Assembly: GCA_029844215.1 (NCBI GenBank)
Contig: CM056733.1
Location: 15,621,501-15,685,500 of the forward strand
Length of the DNA stretch: 64,000 nt
Reading direction: 5' to 3'
From: Przewalskia tangutica
Taxonomy: Eukaryota; Streptophyta; Magnoliopsida; Solanales; Solanaceae
Part shown: positions 52,562 through 64,000 of the stretch, piece by piece
Layout of the letters: every line of letters starts with the position of its first letter
Numbering within the stretch: the stretch's first letter is position 1
Translations under genes and position numbers: made by a program
The notes under the pieces: model-generated
What the model was told of the DNA's origin: nothing
Database searches by the model: none
What the model saw: only the letters and a program-made list of their open reading frames with translations

Positions 52562-55500
52562 TGCCACGCCCGAACCCGGGCTCGGATCGTGCCCTACCCA
52601 GGCACCCTTCTACCTTAACAATACAAGTAAATCGCGAAATTAAATAACACCTCATTTTTTTTTCTTTTAAAACAACCAGATGCGTGCAAGGGCAAAGCCG
52701 ATAAGGTCGCCATATATACATAACCAAAAGACACTACACCGCATACGAGTCCAATCCCACATATGAATACTGCACTTCAGGAGTTAAATCGAAATGTGAC
52801 GACAAGGCCCCCGCTGCACCCAAATCAGACAAAGCCTGCATCAAGGACATATACCAAAAGATAAACTCCGGATGTAGAGGAGCTATCCAAAACCCCGAGC
52901 AGATCCTACACCGCCGATCACCAAACAACAGACCTAAACTCGGCATTTAACGCAGCTTCGGGCGAGGTCAAGACGGGAATGTACCAAGTATGTGAACAAT
53001 AAATCAGTAATGAAATCATAACCTAAACAAAACAGGAGACATGTATGATAGCCAACCTACAGTACAAAACACATAAGCAGTCATATCAAGTCAGGGACGC
53101 AAGCCCTCAAGGTCACTACTCAGATATAACTATGGGTCTCACGCCCATAATATCAATCATGCCCGTGGAATCCTTCCTCACTGCCGGCAGTCCATGATAT
53201 AACATAACATCAAGTCCCACCGGTGGTATAGCATCTTGGGGGTTTACCCCTCACTTATACTCTTACCCTGGAGAAGGTGGTAAAGCAGGTGGTATAGCAT
53301 CTTGGGGTTTACCCCTCACTTATACTCTTACCCTGGAGGAGGTGGTATAACGTCTTGGGCTTGCCCTCATTTATACTCTTACCCTATCTCAACCGGCCAC
53401 AAACAACACATAAAGCGGGTGGTACATGCCTTGGGTTTACCCCTCACTAATACTCTTACCCTGGAGGAGGTGGTATAACGTCTTGGGGCTTGCCCCTCAT
53501 TTATACTCTTACCCTATCTCGACCGACCATCAAACAAGACATAAGCACTACCATGTCTCCTATAAAAATCCGGGAATTTAACCCAAGTACTACAAGTAAC
53601 GGAAGCATACCCGTGGAATCCCACATCACCGCTTGCAGACGTCCCAAGAATCTTACATAACAAGACACCAATTCTTCAACCGAGAGTCGCGACAACTTAA
53701 TAAAACATAATACTTGCACTCAAAGGCTATTTCCAAGACATATAGGCAAGTTCTCAATTAACCAAGCCAAAGTACTTATCAAGGCACACATAGGATAATT
53801 CTCATTTTATCAAGCCAAAGTACTAATCAAGGCATACATAGAATAATTCTCTTTAACAAGTCAAAGTACTTATCAAGGCACACTTAGACAAATTCTCAAT
53901 TTATCAAGCCAAAGTACTAATCAAGGCATACATAGAATAATTCTCTTTAACAAGTCAAAGTACTTATCAAGGCACACTTTAGACAAATTCTCAATTTATC
54001 AAGCCAAAGTACTAATCAAGGCATACATAGAATAATTCTTTTAACAAGTCAAAGTACTTATCAAGGCACACTTTAGACAAATTCTCAATTTATCAAGCCA
54101 AAGTACTAATCAAGGCATACATAGAATAATTCTCTTTAACAAGTCAAAGTACTTATCAAGGCACACTTAGACAAATTCTCAATTTATCAAGCCAAAGTAC
54201 TAATCAAGGCATACATAGAATAATTCTTTTAACAAGTCAAAGTACTTATCAAGGCACACTTTAGACAAATTCTCAATTTATCAAGCCAAAGTACTAATCA
54301 AGGCATGCATAGAATAATTCTCTTTTAACAAGTCAAAGTACTTATCAAGGCACACTTAGACAAATTCTCAATTTATCAAGCCAAAGTACTCCATACGCAT
54401 TCTTTTATAAAGACTCTTTCTATGTAAAGCTCCAAGATACTAACACCGTAGTATCAAGGCGTGTCTATTTTTCAAAGTAAGTTACTACACTTTTAGAAAA
54501 CTCATTTCAAGCTTGAAATCAAGTAACTCCAAATTTTCACAATCTAGGCAACTTATGCCGATTAATCAAAATAGACAACTTTCTAACCTTCCATAAAGCC
54601 GTTATAACCAACTTCCCATAAAGCCGTTATAACCCTTTATGGTTTTAGACATATCCATTCCTTCAATAACCAAGAGACTTATACTATTAAAACCAAGTAT
54701 CACATACTTACAAATCAAGTTCTTAACTTTCAAAAATACTTCAAGTCTCTTAATAGTTAGAAAACAAGTTTTCTTCTACCTTTTTTTAAACCTAAAGTAA
54801 CTTCACCCTTAGCACAAGTTACTTCTCTTAAATCATGTCATTTCTCCTCTTTAAATCAAATAAGTAAATCACTCTTGACTTCTAAAGTCATTATAATGAC
54901 CTTTAGGTTTTAGAACTAAGGCACTAGCCAAAAGATTTGGAAACCACTTCCTTTTCAAGTCTCTATGCACTTTAAGAAAAATACCTTCACTTTTAAGAAT
55001 CCAAACTTCCCTAAGGAAAGGGATTATACTACTTACAATTTAAACATCAAAGTACACTCGAAGTACATAGAACAAATTCTATTTTAGGCAATCCAAATAC
55101 AAGCAAGGAATGGATCATTCATGAGTAGAACTTACTTTCTTTATTCTAAGGAATCATGCTAGAAGAGGAGATAGTTCACATACCTTTCGCTAATATCCAC
55201 AAGCTAAGCCGAATACGCCGTACGTAGAAGTGTCAACCTATAATGGTCACAACAAGACTATCAACTTCTAGTCTCAACGTAGAATAATACTAAGTATAGG
55301 GTCTCTAATTCTACGGAAAATCGGGCAAAGACTTCCTTTGTTTCTACTCACTTTGCCACCTTTTTCAAGGTCGAATACAATAACCAACACGCCACATTTA
55401 AGGCTCCAAACAACAACCAAACAAAGGGGATTACACGCCTTACAATACGTGTAAAATTCCGCCCCACAATTCATAATGAAATAGTCTAAGGCACACTAGC

Positions 55501-56665
55501 CAATTCTCGCCAACTTACATAGCAACACTAAGTCTTTTCCAATCCTTTTCCAATTCCAAGTTCTAAGGTCTAACATGTTATATAGTCTAAACAACTTCAA
55601 CAACTACACTTTCCTTCTTTATACAACATGCGACGCTTAAACTAATAATCGACTAGAATTGAAATCTTAAAGTTAAACATGCTAGATTTGGATTAGGTTC
55701 CAATAGCCAATAAACATATCAAACTTCATACTATATAACACATGCTTAAAATCCATAGCTACAACAATAAGTAAGCCTTAACTATTAAAACGACAAAATT
55801 TATACCTTTCAAAGCCCTTAAAATTTCCAAGATTCGAAGTCGCGCTTTAGCAATTCTTAGCTCCTTTCCTTAAGTTCCAATCCGCTCAAGCACTCCTGAG
55901 GCCTGAAGAACCCATCTTCAAGTTCCAACTTCAAAGTTGAAGAACTCCCTTAGTTTCCGCCATGACTAACGTGAAAACTCCGTTTTCCAAATTTTTCTAT
56001 TGAGATAACCTTACAATACCCTTGGGAACATTGGGTTAAAGTCTTGTGAACAAAGGATCAAAACTACAAATTTTTTTGTGTGGGAACATGGCAAACCCGA
56101 GAGCAACTATAGTGGACAACAAGGTTTCTAATTTTTCTAAGTGTAGAAATGCCAAGTCTTGCTACTAGTAGTATACTTATAACACAATGGAGGGCTTGGA
56201 TAACAACACTTGTTAAAATTGGAGGGAAGAGATCAAGCCAAATGGCTCTTGACTTGGTCAACAATGTCAAGCTATTAATTAGCAAGACTTTCTCATCTAC
56301 ACAATGGTCAAATGACCATTTTACCCCTCACCATTTCGTCCAAGACCACATGTGGGGTGCCACGTGTCGCCCTCTCATTCGTCCATAAAATTCCGTAACC
56401 CTCGTGGGCCCCACAAAACGTAAAATTCCTCGGGTGGGTCCCACGTGACCAAATCCGTAAAAATAAATTTCCATAAAAATACTAAGTCCCATACTCTTCA
56501 AATAATGCATTTTGAGAATCCAATTCTCAATAACGAATATTTTTCCTTTCCGACGTCCGGAAGATTTTCCGTCGGAAAAACAATTCTTCCTTTCGTACCA
56601 ATTTCCAAGTCTTGTTTCCTTTCGTACATTCTCTTTTACAGGTTCTGGACTTACGGGGTGTAACA
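52562..56665 (-). repeat. 5' LTR of P
   Basis: Same length as the 3' LTR. Differences cluster at 52562-52990 and a few other patches, mostly CTG/CAG against TCG/CG states. Arrays at 53220-53520 and 53745-54390. Short frames are not supported as genes. Confidence 0.9.
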
Positions 56666-56945
56666 CCTTCCACTTATCGCACTTTCCTGAAACATGTTAG
56701 ATAAAAAAGTCAGCCCTAACATCCGGGGCTGAGTGAGAACATCACCTTACAATCCAAAGTAATCTCACAATATTCTAATTACAATCATATTATAAACATA
56801 ATAAGCATGTTGTGAAAAACAGATTACAACACTTTCCTTAAATAAACCAATAAATATTCACGTGCAAAATCTCCTCCCCACTCATCCTAGGAAATACTTA
56901 ATTTAAGTAGTACCCCTAATTTATCCCATATAATATATTATATAT

Positions 56946-57210
56946 TTGTTACGGTACGTACAACCCGATCTAATGCATTTATATATTTATTGCGGTACGC
57001 GCAACCTGATCCAATGCATTTATATATCTTTTTGTTGTGGTGCATGCAGTCCGATCCAATGTATTTATATATATTTTTGTTGCGGTGCGTGCAACCCGAT
57101 CCAATCCATTTACATTATCTTTTTGTTGTGGTGCGTGCAACCCGATCCAATGCATTTATATTATCTTTTTGTTGCGGTGCGTGCAACCAGATCCAATGCA
57201 TTTCATTTAT
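56946..57210 (+). repeat. ~55-bp tandem array in the Q LTR
   Basis: Five copies of a unit with GCGTGCAACCCGATCCAATG followed by CATTTATAT and CTTTTTGTTG. The Cys-rich short frames here are repeat translations. Confidence 0.85.
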
Positions 57211-57359
57211 AGCCCCGAAGTCAAGTGTGTTTGAATATCCCCGAAGGCAAATGTATGTGAATAGCCACGAAGACAAGTGTTTGAATAGCTCTGAAGGCAA
57301 GTATATTTGAATAGCCCTAAGGCAAGAAATGTGTAACGCTATAACCCCGTAGGTGATAG

Positions 57360-57412
57360 CAAAACTATTTACAATACCAAGATTTTTATCATCTCGACTG
57401 TATGGAGAAACT

Positions 57413-57489
<77 letters not shown>

Positions 57490-57950
57490 ATTTTCAAATT
57501 TCCAGGAGATTCAATTAATATTCATTTCTTTCAACTTTTCGCTCTTCCACTTGTAAGATTTATAACTCTCAAATCGTAACCCCAAATAAGGTATTTATTT
57601 TGTTGAGTCGAAGGTAACGCGGGAATATTATCCTTTTCGTATCTATGAGCACTTCCCTCTTAGTTGGAACTCGTATTGTAACCATATCTACAAAAAATAA
57701 CCATATTTACATTACCAAGATTTTTATCATCTCGACTGTAGGGATAATATTACACACACATACACACACATATATATATATATATATAAATTTTGATATT
57801 TCCAGAAGATTCAAATAATATTCCTTTCTTTCAACTTTTCGCTCTTCCCACTTGTAAGGTTTATAACTCTCAAACCGTAACTCCAAATAGGTATTTCTTA
57901 CGCGGAGTGGAAGGTAACACGGGGATCTTATCCCAAGTTTCCTCTGAAAA
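57360..57950 (+). repeat. ~345-bp direct duplication with CA/TA microsatellite
   Basis: CCAAGATTTTTATCATCTCG, then (CA)n(TA)n, then AAATTTT and CTTTCAACTTTTCGCTCTTC, occurs at about 57378-57600 and 57715-57900. The microsatellite is about 72 bases (57416-57487) in the first copy and about 38 in the second. Confidence 0.8.
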
Positions 57951-57993
57951 TGCTTAGTGTAACTAGTACAAATTCACACAAGAAACAACCCTA

Positions 57994-58555
57994 TAAAAAC
58001 TGTCTCGCCATAATTTTTATAAAAAGGACATAATCTTAAAATAGTCATAACTTATTATCCGAAAGTCAGATTAATCTTTGTAAAGTCTCAAACTGCCGAG
58101 AACAGAGAAATTTAGAACTTATATGAAGCACAATTTTTTAGATTCTTCACTGAAACATTCAGTTCTTTTAATTTAACAACTCTCATAAAACTATTTCACC
58201 AGATTTTTGTAAAACAAGATACAATCTTAAAACAGTCATAACTTTTTATCTGTAAGTCTAATTAATCTCTATAAAGTCTCAAACTGTCGAGAACAGAGAA
58301 ATCTAGAACTTCTATACAACACAAATTTTTCAGATTTCTCACTGAAACATTTAGTTCTTTTATTTTAACAACTCTCATAAAACTATTTCGCTAGATTTTT
58401 GTAAAATAAGATACAATTTTAAAACAGTTATAACTTTTTATCCGTAAGTTTGAATTAATCGTTGTAAAGTCTCAAACTGTCGATAACAGAGAAATATAGA
58501 ACTTTTATTTAGCACAACTTTTCAGATTCTTCACCAATATGTACCGTTATTCCTT
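57994..58555 (+). repeat. 192-bp tandem repeat, about 3 copies, in the Q LTR
   Basis: Units start AAAACT at about 57995, 58187 and 58379, each with CATAACTT, TAAAGTCTCAAACTG and GAACAGAGAAAT or a close variant. AT-rich and non-coding. Confidence 0.85.
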
Positions 58556-59142
58556 TATACGTTCTGCCTTCCAGATTTCATTCAATCCGAAGCATAAACT
58601 TTAAACTGTGATAACTCTCAAACCGTATGTCGGTTTTAGCCACACTTGGGATCAATCTAATCATGAAGGAGATATGTACAACCTTGTAAATTTTCATCCA
58701 ATTCTAACAAGTATAACTCAGCAAAGCTGATTGTAATTTTATGACCCAAACTAGTTATTAAATAATCTATTAATAATAATTTCATGATTATTCCTTCAAC
58801 ATCCGGATTATATTCTAACATGTATTGTAACTTAAAATAAATGTTTATACTAAGAGTTATGAGTTAGAGACCTCACATTTTGTTGCTTCGTACTATAAAT
58901 GAACTTTCAAACTCCAACTAATCCTTTCCTCTATTGTATTTTTTTGATTTTTTTGCTCTTGGTATTTTTCTGAATTTCTATTCTTTTTGCTAAGTGTTTT
59001 CTTTTGTGTTATGAAAAATATATAGTGAGTTGTGTGTGTAACTTGTGGGAGGTGGAATGAGAAGAGGGTGAGGGAGATGAAAAGGGGGGCGGAGAACATG
59101 TATTACTATTATTATTCTTATTCTTATTCTTATTTTGTAACA

Positions 59143-61566
59143 AAAAATTAGGACTTTACAAGTTTCACAGTTTCTTAGGATTGGCAGGTTATTACAGGAG
59201 GTTCGTAGAGGTTTTCTCTACTCTTTCAGCAGCCTTGACAAAGCTGACTTAGACAACTGCTAAATTTCAGTGGATAGACTCTTGTGAGCGGAGTTTCAAA
59301 GAGTTGAAGAATAACTTGACATCATCACTAGTTCTGACACTTCTAGAGGGATCATAGAGCTAAGCGGTTTACTGTGATGCTTCATGTGTTGAGTTGGGAT
59401 GTGTTTTAATAGATCATTTACTATAGCTTATGCTTTGAGACAACTGAAGAAACATGAAAAGAATTATCCGACCCATAATTTGGAGTTAGCAGCAGTGGTG
59501 GATGCACTTAAGATTAGGCGACACTACTTGTATGGTGTTCATGATGATATATTTACATATCATAAGAGCCTCCAGTATATCTTTAAGCAGAATGAGCTAA
59601 ATTTGCAGCAAAGACAATGATTTGAGCTATTGAAGGACTATGATATTGATATGTTATATCATCTCGATGAGCGAATATTATAAATGACGCTCTCAGCCAT
59701 AGATTTATGGGTAGCTTGGCACACTTAAAGGTTGAGAAGAAGGATCTAGTTAAGGAGTTCCATTAGTTATCAAGTTTAGGAGTTCGATTGTTAGATTCTG
59801 ATGATGGTAGATTTGTGGTTCATAATATAACATAGTCGTCCCTTGTGACAGAAAGGAAAGTGCGGCAGTACAAGGATCCCCAGTTAGTATATTTGAGAGA
59901 TAAAGTTCCATAGCAAAAAAAGATGATGTTAGAGCTTGTAGGAGATGGAATTCTCATATATAGGGGTCGATTGTGTGTCTCGGATGTATCTAGCCTACAG
60001 GGAAATATTATGATAGAGGTGCATCATTTACATTATTTTGTTCATCCTGGTTCGACGAAGATGTACCATGATATCAAAGATATGTATTGATGGAGTGATA
60101 TGAAGAAGAACATTGCCGAGTTTGTAGCAAAGTGTCCGAATTTCAACAGGTAAAAATAGAGCATCAGAAGACTGAAGGTCAAGTATAAAATATTGAGATT
60201 CCGACTTAGAAGCGGGAGATGATCAGCATGGATTTCATTATGGGTTTACCCCGTTCTTATCGGAAGAATGTTTTTATATGGGTGATCAATGACAGTCTTA
60301 CAAAGTTGGACCACTCCTTGCCAGTCAGAACTACTTATACGATAGAGGATTATGTGAGGTTGTACATTAAGGAGATTGTGCGACTTCATGGCGTTCCAGT
60401 GTCTATTATATCAAATAGAGGAGCCTAGTGCATAGTGAACTTATGAGATCATTCCAAAAATATATGGGGACACGGGTGAACCTTAGTATAACTTTTTGCC
60501 CCCAGACAAACAGCCAAGACGAACACACAATTTAGACATTCGAGGACATGTTACGAGCGTCTGTGCTAGATTTTAAATGAAGTTTGGATGATCATTTACC
60601 CCTTATCGAGTTTGCATATAATTACATTTATCACTCCAGTATTAAGATGGTCCCTTACGAGGCTTTGTCTGGTTAGAAGTGTAGATCTTTTATTGGTTAG
60701 TTCGACGTGAGAGAATTGGAGCTACTTGGACGTGATTTAGTTCACCAGGTAGTAGAAAAAGTAAAGCTCATTCAGGAGCAATTATTGACAGCTCGGAGTC
60801 TCCAAAAATCATATACTGATGTGAGACGCTGAAATCTAGAGTTTCGTGTTGATGATTAGGTCTTCCTGAACGTATCAAATATGAAAGGTGTGATGAAATT
60901 TGGTAAGAATGACATGCTATGCCCAAGGTACATTGAGACATATAGAGTTGTTTGAAGAAAAGTCCAGTGGCCTACGAGATAGAATTGCCCACACGGTTAG
61001 AGTCGGTGCATCCCATATTCTATGTATCTATGTTACAGAAGTGCATTGGAGATCCTTCCAGATTTGTATCAGTTGATGATGTTCAGATCACAGAGGACTT
61101 ATCCTACGAGAAGTCCCAGTTGCTAAACTTGATCAGTAGACTCGTCAATTGAGGACCAAAGAGATGGTTTTCGTAATTTTTTTATGGAGAAGTAAAAATG
61201 TGAGGAGGTAACATGGGAAGCCGAAGAAGAGATGAAGTCTAAATACCCTCATTTGTTCCAAATAGAAGGCAATGTTTAGAATGAAGACGCTATAGCATCA
61301 CCGGAGGCAGAGTTACTTATACTCGAGGTGAGTTAATGTTATTATGTATACAATTGATGTTAGATGGTCGTGTGAGGCCAAGATGTGTTTTGATATTATT
61401 TATATAGCCCAACATGGCTTAAGATGATATTTTGTCTTTTTTGAAGGTTATTGAGTAGTAAGATTTATAGAAGAAGCTCTGTCGAAATTTTCAAAACCAT
61501 TTGGAGTTGGTACTCTTCCATATATGCCTCAACATTCAAGGATGAATGTTTCTAAAAAGGGGAGGT
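59143..61566 (+). pseudogene. R: decayed Tekay/Del-like pol, RT end to integrase tail
   Basis: Order: RT C-terminus (QFLGLAGYYRRFVE, near 59170-59215); RNase H (ALRQLKKHEKNYPTHNLELA and RRHYLYGVHDDIFTYHKSLQ, 59410-59610); integrase zinc region (VHPGSTKMYHDI near 60045); integrase core (WISLWV/MDFIMGLPRSY at about 60229 with the first catalytic Asp, then RLHGVPVSIISNRGA, then LPLIEFAYNYIYHSS); and C-terminus (SPVAYEIELPTRLESVHPIF, then YEKSQLL). Many stops lie at Trp, Arg and Gln positions. It begins abruptly at 59143 next to Q. Confidence 0.85.
61554..61566 (+). promoter_or_regulatory. Polypurine tract of R
   Basis: AAAAAGGGGAGGT lies before TGTTACTATC at 61567. Confidence 0.75.
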
Positions 61567-64000
61567 TGTTACTATCATGCTTCAAACCCGAATGGGATGG
61601 ACTGGGCTCTATATGCAACTATTATGAACTTCTACAAATGGTATGACATAACTTACGAGACAACTGAGTAATACAAATAATTTATGTACTTAAATGTGGT
61701 CCACGACCTATGATATGCAACTGGATACAAATGAACCCACATGTACTGTCTATAAAGCCTATATGAACACTTGCTACTAAACAACTGATATAAGTATTGG
61801 GACAGGACCCCAACCTACCAGTAATCCATATACATGCAAATACTAGACCTGACTCATCTCTAGAAAGAAGTAGAGCGTACACTATCTCACTGAACATCTG
61901 TACCATCTAGTGAGAATGTCTGTTATCATGTATATCTGAACATTCAATGTGAAACTATGAAAACTGCAGTTCCCCCAACTAAGGGACATCATTACAGAAA
62001 TATTGTATTGAAAACGTAAGATAGACATAAATCATATAGAACAAACTTAAGCTCATAGAAGAGACAATTGAAATATAATCAACCAAATAGAACTGCTCTA
62101 AAACATCTTACAGGAACTCATGTCAAGTCTAACTATACTTTTATCTTTCTGAATATTCTTTAGTCTTTCTAATGATCTATTTGGGTCGCTATATGGAGCA
62201 ACGTTCTGGGATCGTTCACTATAACACTTGAGATCATTGTTCATTAGATTCATTCTTTACTTTCTATAGAACCTGCATGTCATATTAGGCCAAACGGGAT
62301 GCAATATACAAATGCAACACAATACATTAGATCAGAACTTTATCTTTAGTCACAACACATAATTTACAAGATCTAACAAATATGATTCTTATAAGATCAT
62401 CAATTGTGGGACGAGTTCTTTTATCATACATATAACATACGGGATACTCAAATGACAAACTCTGACATTTTGACTAGACAAATAGTTTTGTACGATCGTA
62501 TGAGAACTTGATATGATACAAATGATATTACATAATGGAACCAACTGAATATGAGTTAAAGACTTGCATTATTTATCCTTTGGAACTCATCTATAAGAGA
62601 AAGATAAATGACTCGACTTCATGTCGAGGTATACAAGAAAAATGTACACACTTACGTTCCTGTGATACTCGTTTGGTACTTCAAATCTGTGTTTTAGCCT
62701 CTTAAGCCTCTATATTCTCGGGAGGAATTTTACATATTTATATCCATATAACTTGTCCTATAATATCACTTCTACAACCAAATAGAGACAACCTGAATTC
62801 CATCACTATGGTCCATCTGATTTTACGTTCTACCCCCACCCCCCACACCACAATGGTTACTTAGACATTAGTTGTGCCTATTGTTTATCTTAAGTAATGT
62901 GCTATAGTCCCATATATATAGTCCATAACTATCAAGTACCACACCTCAACTACAGATCTACAACTTCCCAACAATCACTTGAGAATCATTATATAATTCA
63001 TCTTAAGCATCATTCATCTTAGCCAATATTCTATAATATCTTGAATTGTACTTCATAGACTATCACCATCATTAACAAGTAAAGTTCTCATATCATTATC
63101 AACTAGTGAGCTTTAAAAAATAAATCCCCATGACATCCTTATTAATGGTCGTAATGACATACCACAACAATCAAACATGTAAGATTCTTATCCCAACGTC
63201 AACTAACAATCGTCATACTATAGAAACTCTTTTGAGGGTGCCACTATGGCTCGTTCGTACCTACTGAAATGAATGAAAGACCATTAATAGATGTTTGAAC
63301 TCATGTCACTGGGGAAACATCAAATAGTAAGTACATGAAACTGTCAAATTCACAAATGGAGTGAGCACCTCTAGAGTTCTATTTCAGAATCATTCTCTAT
63401 CGACTACTATTATAGTTTCGCCTAAGGGGAAACTCTATTTTCATTGCAACAACTCGTAACTTGACTTTGAGGAGTAACATGCTTGAGTAACAATGTATTA
63501 TAGTCACATAACATTTCTTAAGGTATTCGTAGGCTCAAGACATGGAATCACTACATTTGAGAGCTCTAAACTTAATAGTTTACATATGAAATAATTAATA
63601 CACATCGTGCTGTAGTGGTGAGTCAAGAAATATGCTCATGTACCTTTAAATTGATCTTTCGGCCATGATGGTAAGACCATACTCCTTCACAAATCAAGCT
63701 ACAACAAGAAATAATACTACTATCAACAAAGGAAAACATAACAACTAGCCGACAATGGAAACTCACTCTATACGAGATCCTACGTCATCTAGCTTTGCCT
63801 AACTCCCCTATATTCTTCATAACATCCTCAATAACACATGGACACAATTACTTAAATATCTCCAGAACCTCCATACCACTAAACCAGTCCCAACACGTCA
63901 CACAAAAATAAAGCAATACTAGCATTAACATGAGAAACATGCTAACTAACTAATGAGAAACAAGCTTGTTTTACAATCATTTCTACGACGATTATTCAAG
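61567..64000 (+). repeat. 3' LTR of R, running past the window end
   Basis: Starts TGTTACTATCATGCTTC after the purine tract. AT-rich, with no coding frame or internal array recognised. Its 3' end is not reached, unless it ends unnoticed before 64000. Confidence 0.65.

Larger units (their letters stand above)
47211..56665 (-). mobile_element. P: large-LTR, short-interior retrotransposon in the Q LTR
   Basis: Two 4104-bp LTRs (47211-51314 and 52562-56665) flank only 1247 bp. The perfect target duplication CCTTC (47206-47210 and 56666-56670) proves insertion as a unit. It has a primer site and purine tract but no pol. The interior start matches that of N1, so it belongs to the Tekay/Del group and depends on another element for enzymes. 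Confidence 0.9.
44824..59142 (-). mobile_element. Q: Ty3/gypsy chromovirus, reverse strand, 5' half
   Basis: Reading leftwards: 5' LTR (59142 to 56666, then 47210 to 46805 after the P insertion), primer site at 46801-46790, gag, and protease to 44824, where LTR fragment F cuts it. The rest of Q is not in the window. Its LTR would be about 2.9 kb without P. The outer LTR edge (TGTTAC on the reverse strand at 59142) is inferred from the abrupt change to R pol sequence. Confidence 0.7.
56671..59142 (-). repeat. Q 5' LTR, outer part
   Basis: Continues the LTR cut at 47210. It holds several internal repeats listed separately and no coding sequence. Its far edge is inferred at 59142 (GTAACA on the plus strand). 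Confidence 0.65.

Noticed and set aside
57037..57234. Cys-rich small peptide frames
   Set aside because: Translations of the 55-bp array in the Q LTR; several overlapping frames read alike and there is no signal peptide.
57353..57556. Frame with a long His-Thr repeat
   Set aside because: Translation of the CA/TA microsatellite.
61682..61906. 74-residue reverse frame in the R LTR
   Set aside because: Isolated short frame in AT-rich LTR sequence, with no resemblance to a known protein.

Overview
The window is a transposon-dense stretch of plant nuclear DNA. I recognise no host gene, tRNA or rRNA. Everything I could identify is LTR-retrotransposon (all Ty3/gypsy) or endogenous pararetrovirus (Caulimoviridae). 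The long AT-rich LTRs, Tat/Ogre-like and Tekay/Del-like elements and a caulimovirid point to a eudicot with a large genome. A member of the Solanaceae is possible but is only an impression.

Layout. 1-22991 is a Tat/Ogre-like element (element A): partial 5' LTR (1-2554), tRNA-Arg-type primer site, broken gag and pol, a 28-bp minisatellite near its 3' end, and a 3.67-kb 3' LTR (19318-22991). Its gag is split by a Tekay/Del-like chromovirus (N1, 4173-13955). 22992-24293 is a piece of another Tekay-like LTR (F). 24396-40592 is a pararetrovirus cluster with three partial genomes. V1 (+, 24396-30252) has leader, ORF1, movement/coat ORF and protease. V3 (-, 30253-34875) and V2 (+, 34876-40592) form a 4.6-kb-arm head-to-head inverted repeat. 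The cluster is bracketed by a 4.3-kb direct duplication (20092-24398 and 40611-44928) made of part of A's LTR, F and a piece of element Q. 44824-59142 is element Q (-, gag/protease and 5' LTR), whose LTR is split by element P (47211-56665, -), which has 4.1-kb LTRs, a 1.25-kb interior and a perfect 5-bp target duplication. 59143-64000 is the decayed 3' half of element R (+), with RNase H, integrase and 3' LTR.

The nesting reads, oldest to youngest: R interrupted by Q; Q interrupted by F and P; F interrupted by A; A interrupted by N1. The virus cluster and its flanking duplication came after A. The missing halves of R, Q and F should lie left of base 1.

Most unusual content: V2/V3 is a pararetrovirus derivative without movement-protein, coat-protein or RT-palm coding sequence, yet it keeps a 771-codon open frame and a leader almost identical to that of the much more diverged V1. 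This is the pattern expected of a trans-mobilised satellite of a helper virus. Two viral promoters also face each other across the V1/V3 junction. Separately, near-identical repeat copies differ in patches by CAG/CTG becoming CG, TCG or CCG. I suspect a methylation-related basecalling artefact, so many frameshifts here should not be taken at face value.
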